This document shows, piece by piece, positions 43,128 to 52,429 of a stretch of DNA of 64,000 bases. The stretch spans positions 1-64,000 of the forward strand of contig JACKOX010000012.1 of the NCBI GenBank assembly GCA_024233975.1. Direction: 5' to 3'. The position numbers were made by a program, and so were the translations under genes. How positions within the stretch are numbered: position 1 is the first letter of the stretch; the number at the start of each line of letters is the position of its first letter. Under the pieces are notes generated by a model. It had not been told where the DNA came from and made no database searches. It worked only from the letters and a program-made list of their open reading frames with translations. Source of the DNA: Rhodanobacteraceae bacterium. Its GTDB lineage: Bacteria > Pseudomonadota > Gammaproteobacteria > Xanthomonadales > Xanthomonadaceae.

Positions 43128-45478
43128 GCCGCCGACCCATCGAGCGCCACGAAAGCGCGATCGGCCACGTGACTGGACGGGCGGCCTACACCGACGAGCA
43201 GCACCTGCCGGAGGGCATGCTGAGCCTGTATCCGGTGCAGTCGCCGCATGCCCATGCGCAGATCCAGCGGATCGACGCTTCCGCCGCGCTGGCGATGCCG
43301 GGCGTGATCGCGGTGCTCACCGCTGCCGACATTCCCGGCGAGAACGACACCGGACCGATCCGGCATGACGAACCGCTGATTCCGGTCGAGCGCGTCGAAT
43401 TCCATGGACAGGCAGTGGCCTGGGTGCTCGCGGAAGACGAGCAGACGGCTCTTGTTGCGGCCCGCGAGGTCCGGGTCGACTACCAGCCGCTCGCGCCGTG
43501 CATCGGCATCGCGGCGGCCATGGACGCCGAGCGCTACCACGGCGATCCGGCCTTTGTGCGCCGCGGCGATGTCAATGCCGGCATGGCCAATGCACCGCTT
43601 CGCCTGACTGGTGAAGTCGAGGTCGGGGGCCAGGATCACTTCTACCTTGAGACCCAGGCCAGCTGGGCGCAGGTCGATTCCGAAGGCCTGGTGCAAATCA
43701 CATCGTCCACCCAGCATCCCAGTGAGACGCAGCACATCGTTGCCCGCGTGCTCGGCCTGGCCTCGAATCGCGTGGTCTGCCAGAGCCTGCGCATGGGCGG
43801 CGGCTTCGGCGGCAAGGAAACCCAGGCCAATCCCTACGCGGCGGTTGCCGCGCTGGCGGCGTGGAAAACGCATCGTCCGGTGCGTATCAAATTGCCGCGC
43901 AGTCTGGACATGCAGTTGACTGGCAAGCGGCATCCGTTCCTTGGTCGCTATGAAGTCGGATTCGACGACAGTGGAAAGATTCTCGCCGCGCGCTTCCTGT
44001 TGGTAGCCGATGGCGGCTGGAGCACCGACCTGTCGCCGCCGGTGCTCATGCGCGCAATGGTGCACGTCGACAACGCCTACTTCATTCCGGACATTGAAGT
44101 CGAAGGCCGAATTGCCCGCACAAACACCGCGTCGAATACCGCCTTCCGCGGCTTCGGCGGCCCGCAGGGCATGCTGGTGGGCGAGGACATGATTGACCGC
44201 GTGGCGCGGCACCTCGGCCTGCCCGCAGATGAAGTGCGTGAGCGCAACTTCTATCGCGGTGGCCCCGATGATGCGGGCAACCAGACCCCCTACGGCCAGC
44301 CGGTGATCGACAACCACCTGCCGGAACTGTGGACGCAGCTGAAGGCGTCCAGCGACTATGCTCAGCGCAGGCAGGAGATTGCCGAGTTCAATGCATCGAA
44401 CACGCGACGCAAACGCGGCCTTGCCATCACGCCGGTGAAATTCGGCATCTCCTTCAACAAGGTCGAGTACAACCAGGCCGGCGCGCTGGTGCTCATCTAC
44501 GCCGACGGCAGCGTGCAGCTGAACCACGGTGGCACCGAAATGGGGCAGGGCCTGCACAGCAAGATGCTGGCCGTGGCGTCGCGGGTGCTGGGCGTCAGCG
44601 TGCATCGCATCCAGATCATGACCACGCGCACCGACAAGGTGCCGAATACCTCGGCCACGGCCGCCAGCAGCGGTTCGGACCTCAACGGTCAGGCGGTGAA
44701 AGCGGCCTGCGAGACGCTGTTGTCACGAATGCGTCCAATTGCTGCCGAACACCTGGGCGTGGATGAATCGGCGATTACATTTGGCGACGATGCGGCTTTC
44801 GTGCGCGACGAGCCATCGCGCCGGATCGCCTTCGCGGATCTCGCCGCGGCCACCTATGCGGCAAGAGTGAGCCTGTCGGCCACCGGCTACTATCGCACGC
44901 CGGGGCTGCGCTGGGATCCGGTCATGTGCCACGGCCACCCGTTCTACTACTACGCCTTCGGTGCGGCGGTGAGTGAGGTCGAAGTCTGCGGCGACACCGG
45001 CATCCATCGACTGCTGCGCGTCGATCTGCTGCACGACGTTGGTGATTCATTGCTGGAAGCGGTGGACCGCGGGCAGATCGAGGGTGGTTTCGTGCAGGGC
45101 ATGGGCTGGCTGACCTCCGAGGAGTTGTGCTGGAACGCCGACGGCCGCCTGCTCACCGACGCGCCCAGCACCTACAAGATCCCGACCAATGGCGAGGTGC
45201 CGGAAGACCTGCGGCTCGACCTGTTCCGTCGTTGCCAACCGCCAAGCACCAACGTGATCTTCTCCAGCAAGGGCGTTGGCGAACCACCGTTGATGCTGGC
45301 GCTGTCGGTGCGTGAAGCGCTGCGCGATGCGGTAGCGGCGTTCGGTGATGACGCCCGCTGTGTCGAACTGCGTTCACCGGCGACGCCGGAAGCGCTGTTC
45401 AATGCGATCAAGCGTGTGCGCTTGCGCACGCCTGCCTGCAGCGACGCTTCGTCGGTCGAATCGCCAGAATCAGTCTGA
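43124..45478 (+). CDS. xdhB: Xanthine dehydrogenase large (molybdopterin) subunit
   Basis: 784 residues, the usual size of bacterial XdhB. Binds the molybdenum cofactor and hydroxylates hypoxanthine and xanthine to urate. Motifs: ESAIGHVTGRAAYTDEQHLP at the start, GGGFGGKETQ (Mo-pterin loop), TAFRGFGGPQGMLVGE, HGGTEMGQGLHSKMLAVAS, and GVGEPPLMLALS with the catalytic Glu at 720. All core motifs are present. Start overlaps xdhA (ATGA); its stop overlaps the xdhC start by one base (TGATG). Confidence 0.97.
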   Translation: MSRRPIERHESAIGHVTGRAAYTDEQHLPEGMLSLYPVQSPHAHAQIQRIDASAALAMPGVIAVLTAADIPGENDTGPIRHDEPLIPVERVEFHGQAVAWVLAEDEQTALVAAREVRVDYQPLAPCIGIAAAMDAERYHGDPAFVRRGDVNAGMANAPLRLTGEVEVGGQDHFYLETQASWAQVDSEGLVQITSSTQHPSETQHIVARVLGLASNRVVCQSLRMGGGFGGKETQANPYAAVAALAAWKTHRPVRIKLPRSLDMQLTGKRHPFLGRYEVGFDDSGKILAARFLLVADGGWSTDLSPPVLMRAMVHVDNAYFIPDIEVEGRIARTNTASNTAFRGFGGPQGMLVGEDMIDRVARHLGLPADEVRERNFYRGGPDDAGNQTPYGQPVIDNHLPELWTQLKASSDYAQRRQEIAEFNASNTRRKRGLAITPVKFGISFNKVEYNQAGALVLIYADGSVQLNHGGTEMGQGLHSKMLAVASRVLGVSVHRIQIMTTRTDKVPNTSATAASSGSDLNGQAVKAACETLLSRMRPIAAEHLGVDESAITFGDDAAFVRDEPSRRIAFADLAAATYAARVSLSATGYYRTPGLRWDPVMCHGHPFYYYAFGAAVSEVEVCGDTGIHRLLRVDLLHDVGDSLLEAVDRGQIEGGFVQGMGWLTSEELCWNADGRLLTDAPSTYKIPTNGEVPEDLRLDLFRRCQPPSTNVIFSSKGVGEPPLMLALSVREALRDAVAAFGDDARCVELRSPATPEALFNAIKRVRLRTPACSDASSVESPESV

Positions 45479-46362
45479 TGGACGAACGGCTGTTTGCGCG
45501 GCTCTCGTCATGGCTGTTGCGTGAAGCAGTCGTCCTAGCCAGCGTGATCGAAACGCGCGGTGCCACGCCACGCAAGCGCGGTGCGCGAATGCTGGTCGGG
45601 AACAGTGACAGCGCCTTCAGCGTGGGTGGTGGCCTGCTCGAAGCGCGGGTGATCCAATTCGCCCGTGCGCTGCTGCAATCCAGTGATCGTGAGCGAATCG
45701 TCGAAATTGACCTTGGCGGTGGTGCTGATGCAGCGGGCATCTGTGGTGGTCGCATGCGGCTGGCGTTGCGACGTTGGCATGGTGATGCGGATCAACTGCG
45801 TGCGGCATCGATTGCTGCGTCGCTGGCGGCTGGCGAGCGCGTTGCGCTGAACGAACGTGATCTCGGCATCGATTTGCTTGACGAAGTCGCAACGCCCGAT
45901 CCGCGACTGCTGATTGTCGGCGCGGGTCATTGCGGCGAAGCGCTTTATCGACTGGCGCGCCAGGTCGGTTTCGATGTGCGGATCCACGACAGCCGTGACG
46001 AGTGCTTCGTCGATGACAGTTACGACTCTACGCATGTGCTTCGTGGCGATGTGTCGAGCATGAGCGACGCGTTGGATACGGCGCGGCCGGTCTTCGCGGT
46101 ACTGCTCAATCGCGACTTCCAGGCGGATGTCGCGGCACTCGACCTGCTATGCCGGCACCGGCTCGCTTTCCTCGGCATGATGGGCAGCCGGCGCCGAATC
46201 GCCACCGTCCGCGCCGCACTGCCGCAGCACGAAGCGGCACTCGCAAAGCTGGTCGCGCCAATTGGCGTCGATATCGGTGCCGAATCGCCGGAGGAAATCG
46301 CGATCAGCATCCTCGCTCAGCTGGTGAGCCTTAGGCGGCGTCAGCTTCCAGGCACCGACTGA
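45478..46362 (+). CDS. xdhC: Xanthine dehydrogenase accessory protein
   Basis: 294 residues. Binds the molybdenum cofactor, helps its sulfuration and inserts it in XdhB. N-terminal XdhC/CoxI region (VVLASVIETRGATPRKRGAR, FSVGGGLLEARVI) and C-terminal Rossmann domain (LLIVGAGHCGEALYRLARQV, LAFLGMMGSRRRI, PIGVDIGAESPEEIAISILA). Coupled to xdhB by TGATG. Final gene of the xdhABC operon; no obvious terminator follows in the 110 bp to the next gene. Confidence 0.95.
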   Translation: MDERLFARLSSWLLREAVVLASVIETRGATPRKRGARMLVGNSDSAFSVGGGLLEARVIQFARALLQSSDRERIVEIDLGGGADAAGICGGRMRLALRRWHGDADQLRAASIAASLAAGERVALNERDLGIDLLDEVATPDPRLLIVGAGHCGEALYRLARQVGFDVRIHDSRDECFVDDSYDSTHVLRGDVSSMSDALDTARPVFAVLLNRDFQADVAALDLLCRHRLAFLGMMGSRRRIATVRAALPQHEAALAKLVAPIGVDIGAESPEEIAISILAQLVSLRRRQLPGTD

Positions 46363-46472
46363 GTCTCTTTATCGCATTGGTTGTGCTGGGGCAGCGCCAA
46401 CATTGCCTTTGGGTGTTGCTTTCCGGTTCGTGATTCCAGAAAGTTGGTGCATGGCTTTCGATGGAGGCGGGC

Positions 46473-48164
46473 ATGTTGGAAGGGAACCGCAGTACGGGGC
46501 ACGCTGATCATCGGGCTTTGCGCGACTGGTGCATCGAGCTGCAGAAGGATGCTCGTCTTGGCCACTACATCCATGATACCTCATTCGAACGTTTGCGCTC
46601 CAGCTTCTTTGCGCGATACATCGAACTCAAGGCATTGCCTCGAAGACAGCGCCGGCGCCTCCTGCGCAGTTGGATGCCGACGATCGGGGCGACCGCCTTG
46701 CTTATGGCACTGACGGCCATGCCCGCACAAGCGGCGACTTATAACGTCATCGGCTTTCAGGATGGCCCGGGAGTGATCATTCCAGATGGTGTCGACGTCT
46801 TCGCCACGACCACTCTGCGCGCAGCCATCGAGGCGGCCAACCTTTCCGAGGGCGTGCCGGACACGATCAACTTGCCGACCGGCGTCTACACCTTGTTACC
46901 CGGTAACGGTGGTTCCCTCGACATCACGGATGATCTGCATATCAACGGCGCGGGTATGGCGCTGACGGTCATTGATGCAGCGGCGATCGGTCAACGGGTG
47001 TTCGACATCGTTTCAACGGATGTTGTCAGCCTCAATGGACTCACCCTGGCCAAAGGATACGTGGGGGACGGTACTGCCCAGGGAGCAGGGATTCGTAACA
47101 TCGGAGCTGATCTCACGCTCACTGATGTCGGTGTGCTCAACAGCCGGGCCGAGGCCAGTGCCAATGACGCTTACGGTGCGGGTATCTACAGCAGTGGTGG
47201 TTCGTTGCTTATCACCGACAGTCTGATACAAGGCAACACGGCGCAGGCCGATTCGAACAGCGTCAGTGATGGTTCGGTAGCGTCCGGTGGCGGCATCTTC
47301 TTCAAGGCCGACAGCATTGACGACAGCCTGACCATCGTCCGTAGCACCATCTCGGGCAATACGGCCCAGGGCGGCTCTGGCAGCATATCTTCAGGAACGG
47401 GGGGCAATGGTCTCGGTGGCGCCATCGGCATCAACGGCATCGTGGGGACCACCACTTCGATAAGCGATAGCACCATCACTGGCAACACGGCCCTAGGTGG
47501 GACCGCCTTCGTGGAGGGTACCGGCGCCGGGGGAGGTATCTTCAATCGCGACACGTTGAAGGTGGTCGCCAGCACTTTCGACCGTAACTCCGCGAGCAGC
47601 TATGGCGGTGGCATCCACAACGGAGGCATTCTGACGGTGACCAACAGCACCCTGTCCGGAAATTCCGCGTCGGCGGGTGGCGGCATCGAGAACCAGGCGG
47701 GAACGCTGACGGTGACCTGGAGCACGTTCTCTCGCAACGACGCATCCAGCAGTGGCGGCGGTATCTCGAGCGTCAGCGGTACGGTCCATCTGGCCGGCAA
47801 CCTTTTCGACGTGGGGTGGCAAGGCGATAACTGCGTGAACCTTGGCACTCTCGCCGACAATGGCTACAACCTGTCAAACGATTTTACTTGTGTCGATGGC
47901 GGGACCGGATCAGCCACCAATGCCTCGCTGAACCTCGGACCGCTGGTTGACGGGACGCATTGGCCCATGAGTCCCAGCGACGCCATCGGTTTGATCCCCA
48001 ACGGAACGACTGTCGACAACAACGGCGTGACACTGGCCTGTGATGGCACGGCCACCGACCAGATCGGCCATGCCCGCCCGAGCCTTGACGGGGACCCCTG
48101 CAACGCCGGTGCGGTTGAGACGGCGCCGATTCCGATTCTGATATTCGAAGACGGTTTCGAATAA
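46473..48164 (+). CDS. Secreted right-handed beta-helix protein ending in IFEDGFE
   Basis: 563 residues. Start at ATG 46473, preceded by a strong GGAGG; an ATG 12 bp upstream lacks it. About 70 residues of polar, Arg-rich leader (SFERLRSSFFARYIELKALP, RRQRRRLLRSW) come before a normal hydrophobic signal (MPTIGATALLMALTAMPAQA). The mature part has parallel beta-helix coils: repeated SNTISGNTA-like rungs such as LLITDSLIQGNTAQ, IVRSTISGNTAQG, SISDSTITGNTALGG and VTNSTLSGNSASAGG. It ends PIPILIFEDGFE, a short acidic/aromatic tag also seen at the end of the 57281 product. Function unknown; likely surface or secreted. Confidence 0.85.
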   Translation: MLEGNRSTGHADHRALRDWCIELQKDARLGHYIHDTSFERLRSSFFARYIELKALPRRQRRRLLRSWMPTIGATALLMALTAMPAQAATYNVIGFQDGPGVIIPDGVDVFATTTLRAAIEAANLSEGVPDTINLPTGVYTLLPGNGGSLDITDDLHINGAGMALTVIDAAAIGQRVFDIVSTDVVSLNGLTLAKGYVGDGTAQGAGIRNIGADLTLTDVGVLNSRAEASANDAYGAGIYSSGGSLLITDSLIQGNTAQADSNSVSDGSVASGGGIFFKADSIDDSLTIVRSTISGNTAQGGSGSISSGTGGNGLGGAIGINGIVGTTTSISDSTITGNTALGGTAFVEGTGAGGGIFNRDTLKVVASTFDRNSASSYGGGIHNGGILTVTNSTLSGNSASAGGGIENQAGTLTVTWSTFSRNDASSSGGGISSVSGTVHLAGNLFDVGWQGDNCVNLGTLADNGYNLSNDFTCVDGGTGSATNASLNLGPLVDGTHWPMSPSDAIGLIPNGTTVDNNGVTLACDGTATDQIGHARPSLDGDPCNAGAVETAPIPILIFEDGFE

Positions 48165-48244
48165 GAGAATTCGCCTGCGGCACGACGGGATTTGCAGGCG
48201 CAGTCGCTTGATTATGATGGTGTCGCATTGTCGTGGTGCACTGG

Positions 48245-50158
48245 TCAATCCGCCGTCGTTGTCTGATTGGTTTCGTGAGCCAGACTGGACATCAACTGGT
48301 GGGTACGTTCGTCGTCGGGATCGATGCTGAGTGCTTTCGCCAGTGACTGTCGTGCGGCACCTTCCTGCCTTAGTGCGATCTGGTTCCTGGCCAGTTCGGT
48401 CCATGCCTTGGTCATCACCGGACGTTGTTCGATCACCTTTCTTAGCGCGGCGATGGCTTCCTCGTGCTTGCCGAGGACGCGATAGGCGATGGCGCGGTTG
48501 TAGTCGCGTCCGGGTGCGAAGTCAGGTACCTGCCTGTCTTTGTCCAACAGGGCGAGTGCGCGTTCGGGGTCCTGGGCGAGCAGGGCGACGGTGCTGGCGA
48601 ACTGGGAGATCTCCTGGTCGCGGTCCTCGCGCTTTTCCAGCACTGCGAGCGTCGATTCGGCGTCATTCAATCGCCCGAGTTTCAGCTGGGCACTTGCCAG
48701 TTCGGATAACCACGCGGTGGGCACCTGTGACAGCGGCGTGAGTGCTTTCTGCAGCGCGTCCAGCGCATAGCCAGCGCCGATCGCACGCAGGATGGTCAGT
48801 GCCAGATAGGCATTGCCCACCTTCCCGGTGGGTGCGCTGGATGGCGTGAAGAACTCGATGTCGGTGATGGTCGGGACTTCGCGTTCCAGCGGGGCGAGTA
48901 GTGCGGCCTCGTCAAAGGGACCGCGGGCAATGCGATGGTCGGTCATACTGACTTCGACCACGTCCTGTGTTCGCCGCTGTGGCATGTGGCAGCGCGTGCA
49001 GTCGTCGATCGTCGTCTGCTTCTGTTGGGCTGACGCAAGGATTTCTGGCGCGTCGTGTTTGAAATCCTGGTGGCAGGCGAGGCATTTGTCGCGAAACCAG
49101 GGGATGCGCGCATCGCCTTTCACCTTCACGTGCGGATCGTGGCAGCTGACGCAGCCCATGTTGCCTTCACTCTTGATGTAGCAGGTGCTCTGCATCAGGC
49201 GGTAGGCGTGGTGGTTGATCTGGAAGCGGTCTTCGCGCGGCAGTTCGGGCTGGGTGATGTCGACGTGAAGAAGATAGTCGCCCAGCTCCTGGCCGGGACG
49301 GAAACTGTAGTCGGTGCGCTCCATGCGTCGCTGGCCAATGATTTCCACCGCGGGCAGCAGATGACACTGGAAGCAGACCTGGTTGCGCTGCGGCCAGGGC
49401 AGTTTGATCGGATTGACGATCTTCGAGTGAATGGTTTCGATGGGTTGGCCGGTGAGCACGGCACGCACGTGATCGGCGCCTGGGCCGTGGCAGCGCTGGC
49501 AGCCGGTGCCTTCGGGCAGGCCTTTCGGGAACAGTTGTGGTTCGCCGTGCGCATCGCTACCGGCGGCTACCTCGGGGTAGGCGTTGTGGCAGAACAGGCA
49601 TTCGCGGCGCACTGGTCGGGTCACGCCCTCGTGATGCGGCAGATCGTAGCCGGGTGACATTGCCCAATGACGACCTTGCGAGTACCAGCCCAGCGGCAGT
49701 TCGTAGAGCTCGCCGGCGGCGGTCTGGTAGAGGTAGCTGCGTGCGCGGTTGCCCGAGCCGACGATCCAGTCCACCCGCGTTTCGAAGACATCGGTCGGAT
49801 TGCCCCCGGCATCCTGTTTCCAGCGCCGGAACCACAACTCGTCGCCACGCCGCTCCATGCGATAGTGGCGTTGCGATTTCTCGTGAAAGTACTCGGCGTT
49901 GTCGAAGTCCTCGACAAGATGTTCCGGCGTCGCCTTCGCAAAGGAATGCGACATGCCGACGTCCTGATAGCTTTGGTACAGCCCGGCATGACAGGTGCCG
50001 CAAACGCGATCCGGCAGATAACCGGGCGCCGCACCTACGCTGGCGCGCACGCCGAGTGCTGACAGTGGATCCGCTGTCTCCGCCATCACCGGCGTGTGCA
50101 AGGCAGCGACCACCAGCACCATGGCAAACAGCTGTCTGCACAAAGCCAATCGGCACAT
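48245..50158 (-). CDS. Seven-heme cytochrome c with C-terminal TPR domain
   Basis: 637 residues. Signal peptide (ALCRQLFAMVLVVAALHTPV). Seven CxxCH motifs: CGTCH, CLFCH, CQRCH, CFQCH, CVSCH, CLACH, CTRCH, the first at about residue 53 and the last near 395; pattern of octaheme/NapC-like periplasmic multiheme proteins. From about 440 the sequence becomes TPR-like helical pairs (AYLALTILRAIGAGYALDAL, LASAQLKLGRLNDAESTLAV, DYNRAIAYRVLGKHEEAIAA, KAWTELARNQIALRQEGAAR). Probably a periplasmic electron carrier or scaffold. No maturation genes or partner oxidoreductase nearby. Confidence 0.9.
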   Translation of the reverse strand: MCRLALCRQLFAMVLVVAALHTPVMAETADPLSALGVRASVGAAPGYLPDRVCGTCHAGLYQSYQDVGMSHSFAKATPEHLVEDFDNAEYFHEKSQRHYRMERRGDELWFRRWKQDAGGNPTDVFETRVDWIVGSGNRARSYLYQTAAGELYELPLGWYSQGRHWAMSPGYDLPHHEGVTRPVRRECLFCHNAYPEVAAGSDAHGEPQLFPKGLPEGTGCQRCHGPGADHVRAVLTGQPIETIHSKIVNPIKLPWPQRNQVCFQCHLLPAVEIIGQRRMERTDYSFRPGQELGDYLLHVDITQPELPREDRFQINHHAYRLMQSTCYIKSEGNMGCVSCHDPHVKVKGDARIPWFRDKCLACHQDFKHDAPEILASAQQKQTTIDDCTRCHMPQRRTQDVVEVSMTDHRIARGPFDEAALLAPLEREVPTITDIEFFTPSSAPTGKVGNAYLALTILRAIGAGYALDALQKALTPLSQVPTAWLSELASAQLKLGRLNDAESTLAVLEKREDRDQEISQFASTVALLAQDPERALALLDKDRQVPDFAPGRDYNRAIAYRVLGKHEEAIAALRKVIEQRPVMTKAWTELARNQIALRQEGAARQSLAKALSIDPDDERTHQLMSSLAHETNQTTTAD

Positions 50159-50183
50159 GGCCGAGGCCGACGTCGAAGTATCG

Positions 50184-51347
50184 TCAGCCGTGGCGTCGAT
50201 TGAGTGAAACGATCAGCACGCCCAGGCCGATCAGGCCGGCCAGCAGTGCAAGTCCACTGGGGGAAAGCGCTGGAATGACGGCAGGACCGACGATGGGTGC
50301 CGGACCGCCGTTGCCTCCCGGCGGTGCGGTGGTAACGAACAGGGGTTCGATGAACCGCGCGCTGACGCCGGTGATCTTGGTGTCCACGACATTGCCGCTG
50401 CGATCGATTTCGTAGACCCCGTTGCCGTTGGTGGTCAGGATGTTGCCGTTCGGCAGCTCATAGACGCCGCGATTGCCGCCAACGCCAGCGGGGTTGTAAA
50501 CGCCCACGACACTGCCCGCCGGATCAAGCTCGACGACGCCTTCCTGGGTGCCGCTGAAATTGCCAATCAGCGTGTTGCCGTTGGACAGGGCGAGGATCTG
50601 CTCCGGAAAGGTATTGAGTGGTGCGAGGCTTGCCAGCGGTGCGCCCGTCGAGTCGAAGCGATGGATCACGTCATCGTTGATACCGCCGACCAGATAGCTG
50701 GTGCCGGATGGCGAGATGTCGAACGGTGAATCGAGACCATCGGCGGCATTGGCCACGAAGTTGCCCAGGTAGTTGCCCGCGGCATCGAATTCGGCGATGG
50801 CGTCGTCGTTGGCGCCGCCACCCACGCTGACCAGCAGGTGGCCGTTGGGCCGCAGCGTCATGCCACGGATATTGTCCAGGATTGCGTTGTCCAGGCCTCC
50901 AGCGGGCGCGAAAACACCAAGATAGTTGCCGGAGAGGTCGTAGCGTTGCACCACGTCATTGATCTGGTCCGACACCAGGATGCTGGCGCCGTCGGCTGCC
51001 AGAATGGCGTGGATTGGCGTGGACAGATTGGTGGGATCTGCCGGGATGAAATCGGCGGTGATCAGGTCACCCGTGATCGGGTCGAAGGCCATCACCCTGT
51101 CATTGGTGGATTCGGGGATCAACAAATAGCCGTTGCCACCGGTTCCCTTCGCCGTCGGGGCATGTGCGGCTGCGTTCTTCGGTTGGGGCAGGTCGATGCC
51201 CTGTTCTTCGGCACGCACCTGCTCGGCCGTCGTCTCGGCTGCGGCCGGCGAGCAGGCCAGCATCAGGCCAAACATGGAGGCCATGCTGACATTGGCCAAC
51301 AGAAGGCGGCCGGCACGCAAATCGATGCCAGATCGACGAATGGTCAT
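50184..51347 (-). CDS. Secreted NHL/propeller-like protein with IPTL-CTERM-like tail
   Basis: 387 residues from MTIRRSGIDLRAGRLLLANV; AAGGGGAAC precedes this ATG. Signal peptide ends near SPAAAETT. Body: six-bladed NHL-like repeats (GYLLIPESTNDRVMAFDPIT, ILVSDQINDVVQRYDLSGNY, LRPNGHLLVSVGGGANDDAI, SPSGTSYLVGGINDDVIHRF). After a G/P spacer, the tail VIPALSPSGLALLAGLIGLG ending in LNRRHG has the motif, membrane helix and basic end of IPTL/PEP-CTERM sorting domains. This predicts processing by an exosortase-type enzyme, none of which is in the window. Divergent from the 51489 gene, tail close to the heptaheme cytochrome gene. Confidence 0.82.
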   Translation of the reverse strand: MTIRRSGIDLRAGRLLLANVSMASMFGLMLACSPAAAETTAEQVRAEEQGIDLPQPKNAAAHAPTAKGTGGNGYLLIPESTNDRVMAFDPITGDLITADFIPADPTNLSTPIHAILAADGASILVSDQINDVVQRYDLSGNYLGVFAPAGGLDNAILDNIRGMTLRPNGHLLVSVGGGANDDAIAEFDAAGNYLGNFVANAADGLDSPFDISPSGTSYLVGGINDDVIHRFDSTGAPLASLAPLNTFPEQILALSNGNTLIGNFSGTQEGVVELDPAGSVVGVYNPAGVGGNRGVYELPNGNILTTNGNGVYEIDRSGNVVDTKITGVSARFIEPLFVTTAPPGGNGGPAPIVGPAVIPALSPSGLALLAGLIGLGVLIVSLNRRHG

Positions 51348-51488
51348 GCTGTTCCCCTTAAATATCGCAAATGGATCGCGCCACAGTATTGTGGATTGGG
51401 TCACATTCGGCAAACCAGCCGCAGCTCCACGCTCGATCTGACTCTAGCTTGTTAAGCTGCCGACCTTCTTCATCAAAGTGGTGCGGTA

Positions 51489-51755
51489 ATGACTGAGCGG
51501 AGCATGGTGGCGGTATTCCTCCACGAACAGGCGCTCGAGGTGCTGGGGGCGGCCATCAAGCCCTACCTGAGCGACGGGCCGGCGGGGCCGCATCTGCTGT
51601 GTCGCGACGTGGAAACCGGCGGTGCGCTGATCGAGGTCAGCATGGAAGGGCGCGACAAGGACGGCAAGCCGGTGGAGCTGGAGCTGATGATGCCGACCGG
51701 ATTCATCCGGCTGGTGGTCTCCGTCCGCAGCGATGGCGACTTCGGCTTCATCTGA
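51489..51755 (+). CDS. Small hypothetical protein
   Basis: 88 residues, no signal peptide or membrane helix. Sequence MVAVFLHEQALEVLGAAIKP, then LLCRDVETGGALIEVSMEGR and ELELMMPTGFIRLVVSV suggests an alpha plus antiparallel-beta fold. Not recognised. Base usage and third-position GC look native. Short intergenic regions flank it; coding is supported by composition and by the absence of a better ORF. Confidence 0.6.
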   Translation: MTERSMVAVFLHEQALEVLGAAIKPYLSDGPAGPHLLCRDVETGGALIEVSMEGRDKDGKPVELELMMPTGFIRLVVSVRSDGDFGFI

Positions 51756-51888
51756 AATGGGCGCATCTGATTCGTCTTCGTCGATACCGGACGTAGCCGT
51801 TCACGCCGCCGTTCATCGACCTGAATACGGTTGTGGGCGGATTTCACGGCGGGATAGACTGTGCCAACGATTTTCCGGAATGCCTTTC

Positions 51889-52407
51889 ATGTCGCGAACC
51901 CTTGCCCTGCTGACGTCCTCCGCCCTCTGCTTCTGCGCGTTTACCGGCATGGCCCGGGCTACCGTATGCGGGGGCGATGCTGGACGTGCGCCGTTGCCGC
52001 TGCGTGAAGGCCTGCTGGTGCCGGTGAGTCCGGCGCTGGCTTCGGGTCCGGCGGCACTGGATTTCCAGGGCAGCCCGCTGGGCATCGCCGGCGATGAGAA
52101 TCTATCGGTGGATCGCGTGCTGCAACGCCTTCGCCAGAAGAACTGCGTGGTGGATGAGTTCGCTGGCTACGTGCCGAAGACCCAGTTCGACAACACGCCG
52201 TATCGCTTCAGCATGGACTCCAGCAAGAAGTTCACGGCGGATGAATTCGACGCATGGATGAAAAAGCGCGGCGTGCGTATCGCCAAGGGCGGTGGGGCAA
52301 AGGACGAAGCCGACGCTGCAACTGACGCGCCTGCCAGTGCCGACACTGCTGCGGCCAGCGACGCATCGGCCAAGCCCGCCATGGCGGCGGGCGTGGTCGA
52401 GGAATAG
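51889..52407 (+). CDS. Small exported hypothetical protein
   Basis: 172 residues from MSRTLALLTSSALCFCAFTG (signal peptide, cleavage near ARA); an in-frame ATG 9 bp upstream (51880) is equally possible. Mature part has two widely spaced cysteines (VCGGDA and KNCVVDE), LGIAGDENLSVDRVLQRLRQ and PYRFSMDSSKKFTADEFDAW. The last 45 residues are A/D/S-rich low complexity. No family recognised. Confidence 0.65.
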   Translation: MSRTLALLTSSALCFCAFTGMARATVCGGDAGRAPLPLREGLLVPVSPALASGPAALDFQGSPLGIAGDENLSVDRVLQRLRQKNCVVDEFAGYVPKTQFDNTPYRFSMDSSKKFTADEFDAWMKKRGVRIAKGGGAKDEADAATDAPASADTAAASDASAKPAMAAGVVEE

Positions 52408-52429
52408 CGTCCCGCGGTTCTCCGCGCCG

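Noticed and set aside
43067..44605. 512-codon minus-strand frame
   Set aside because: Antisense to xdhB; xdhB has the complete molybdopterin motifs.
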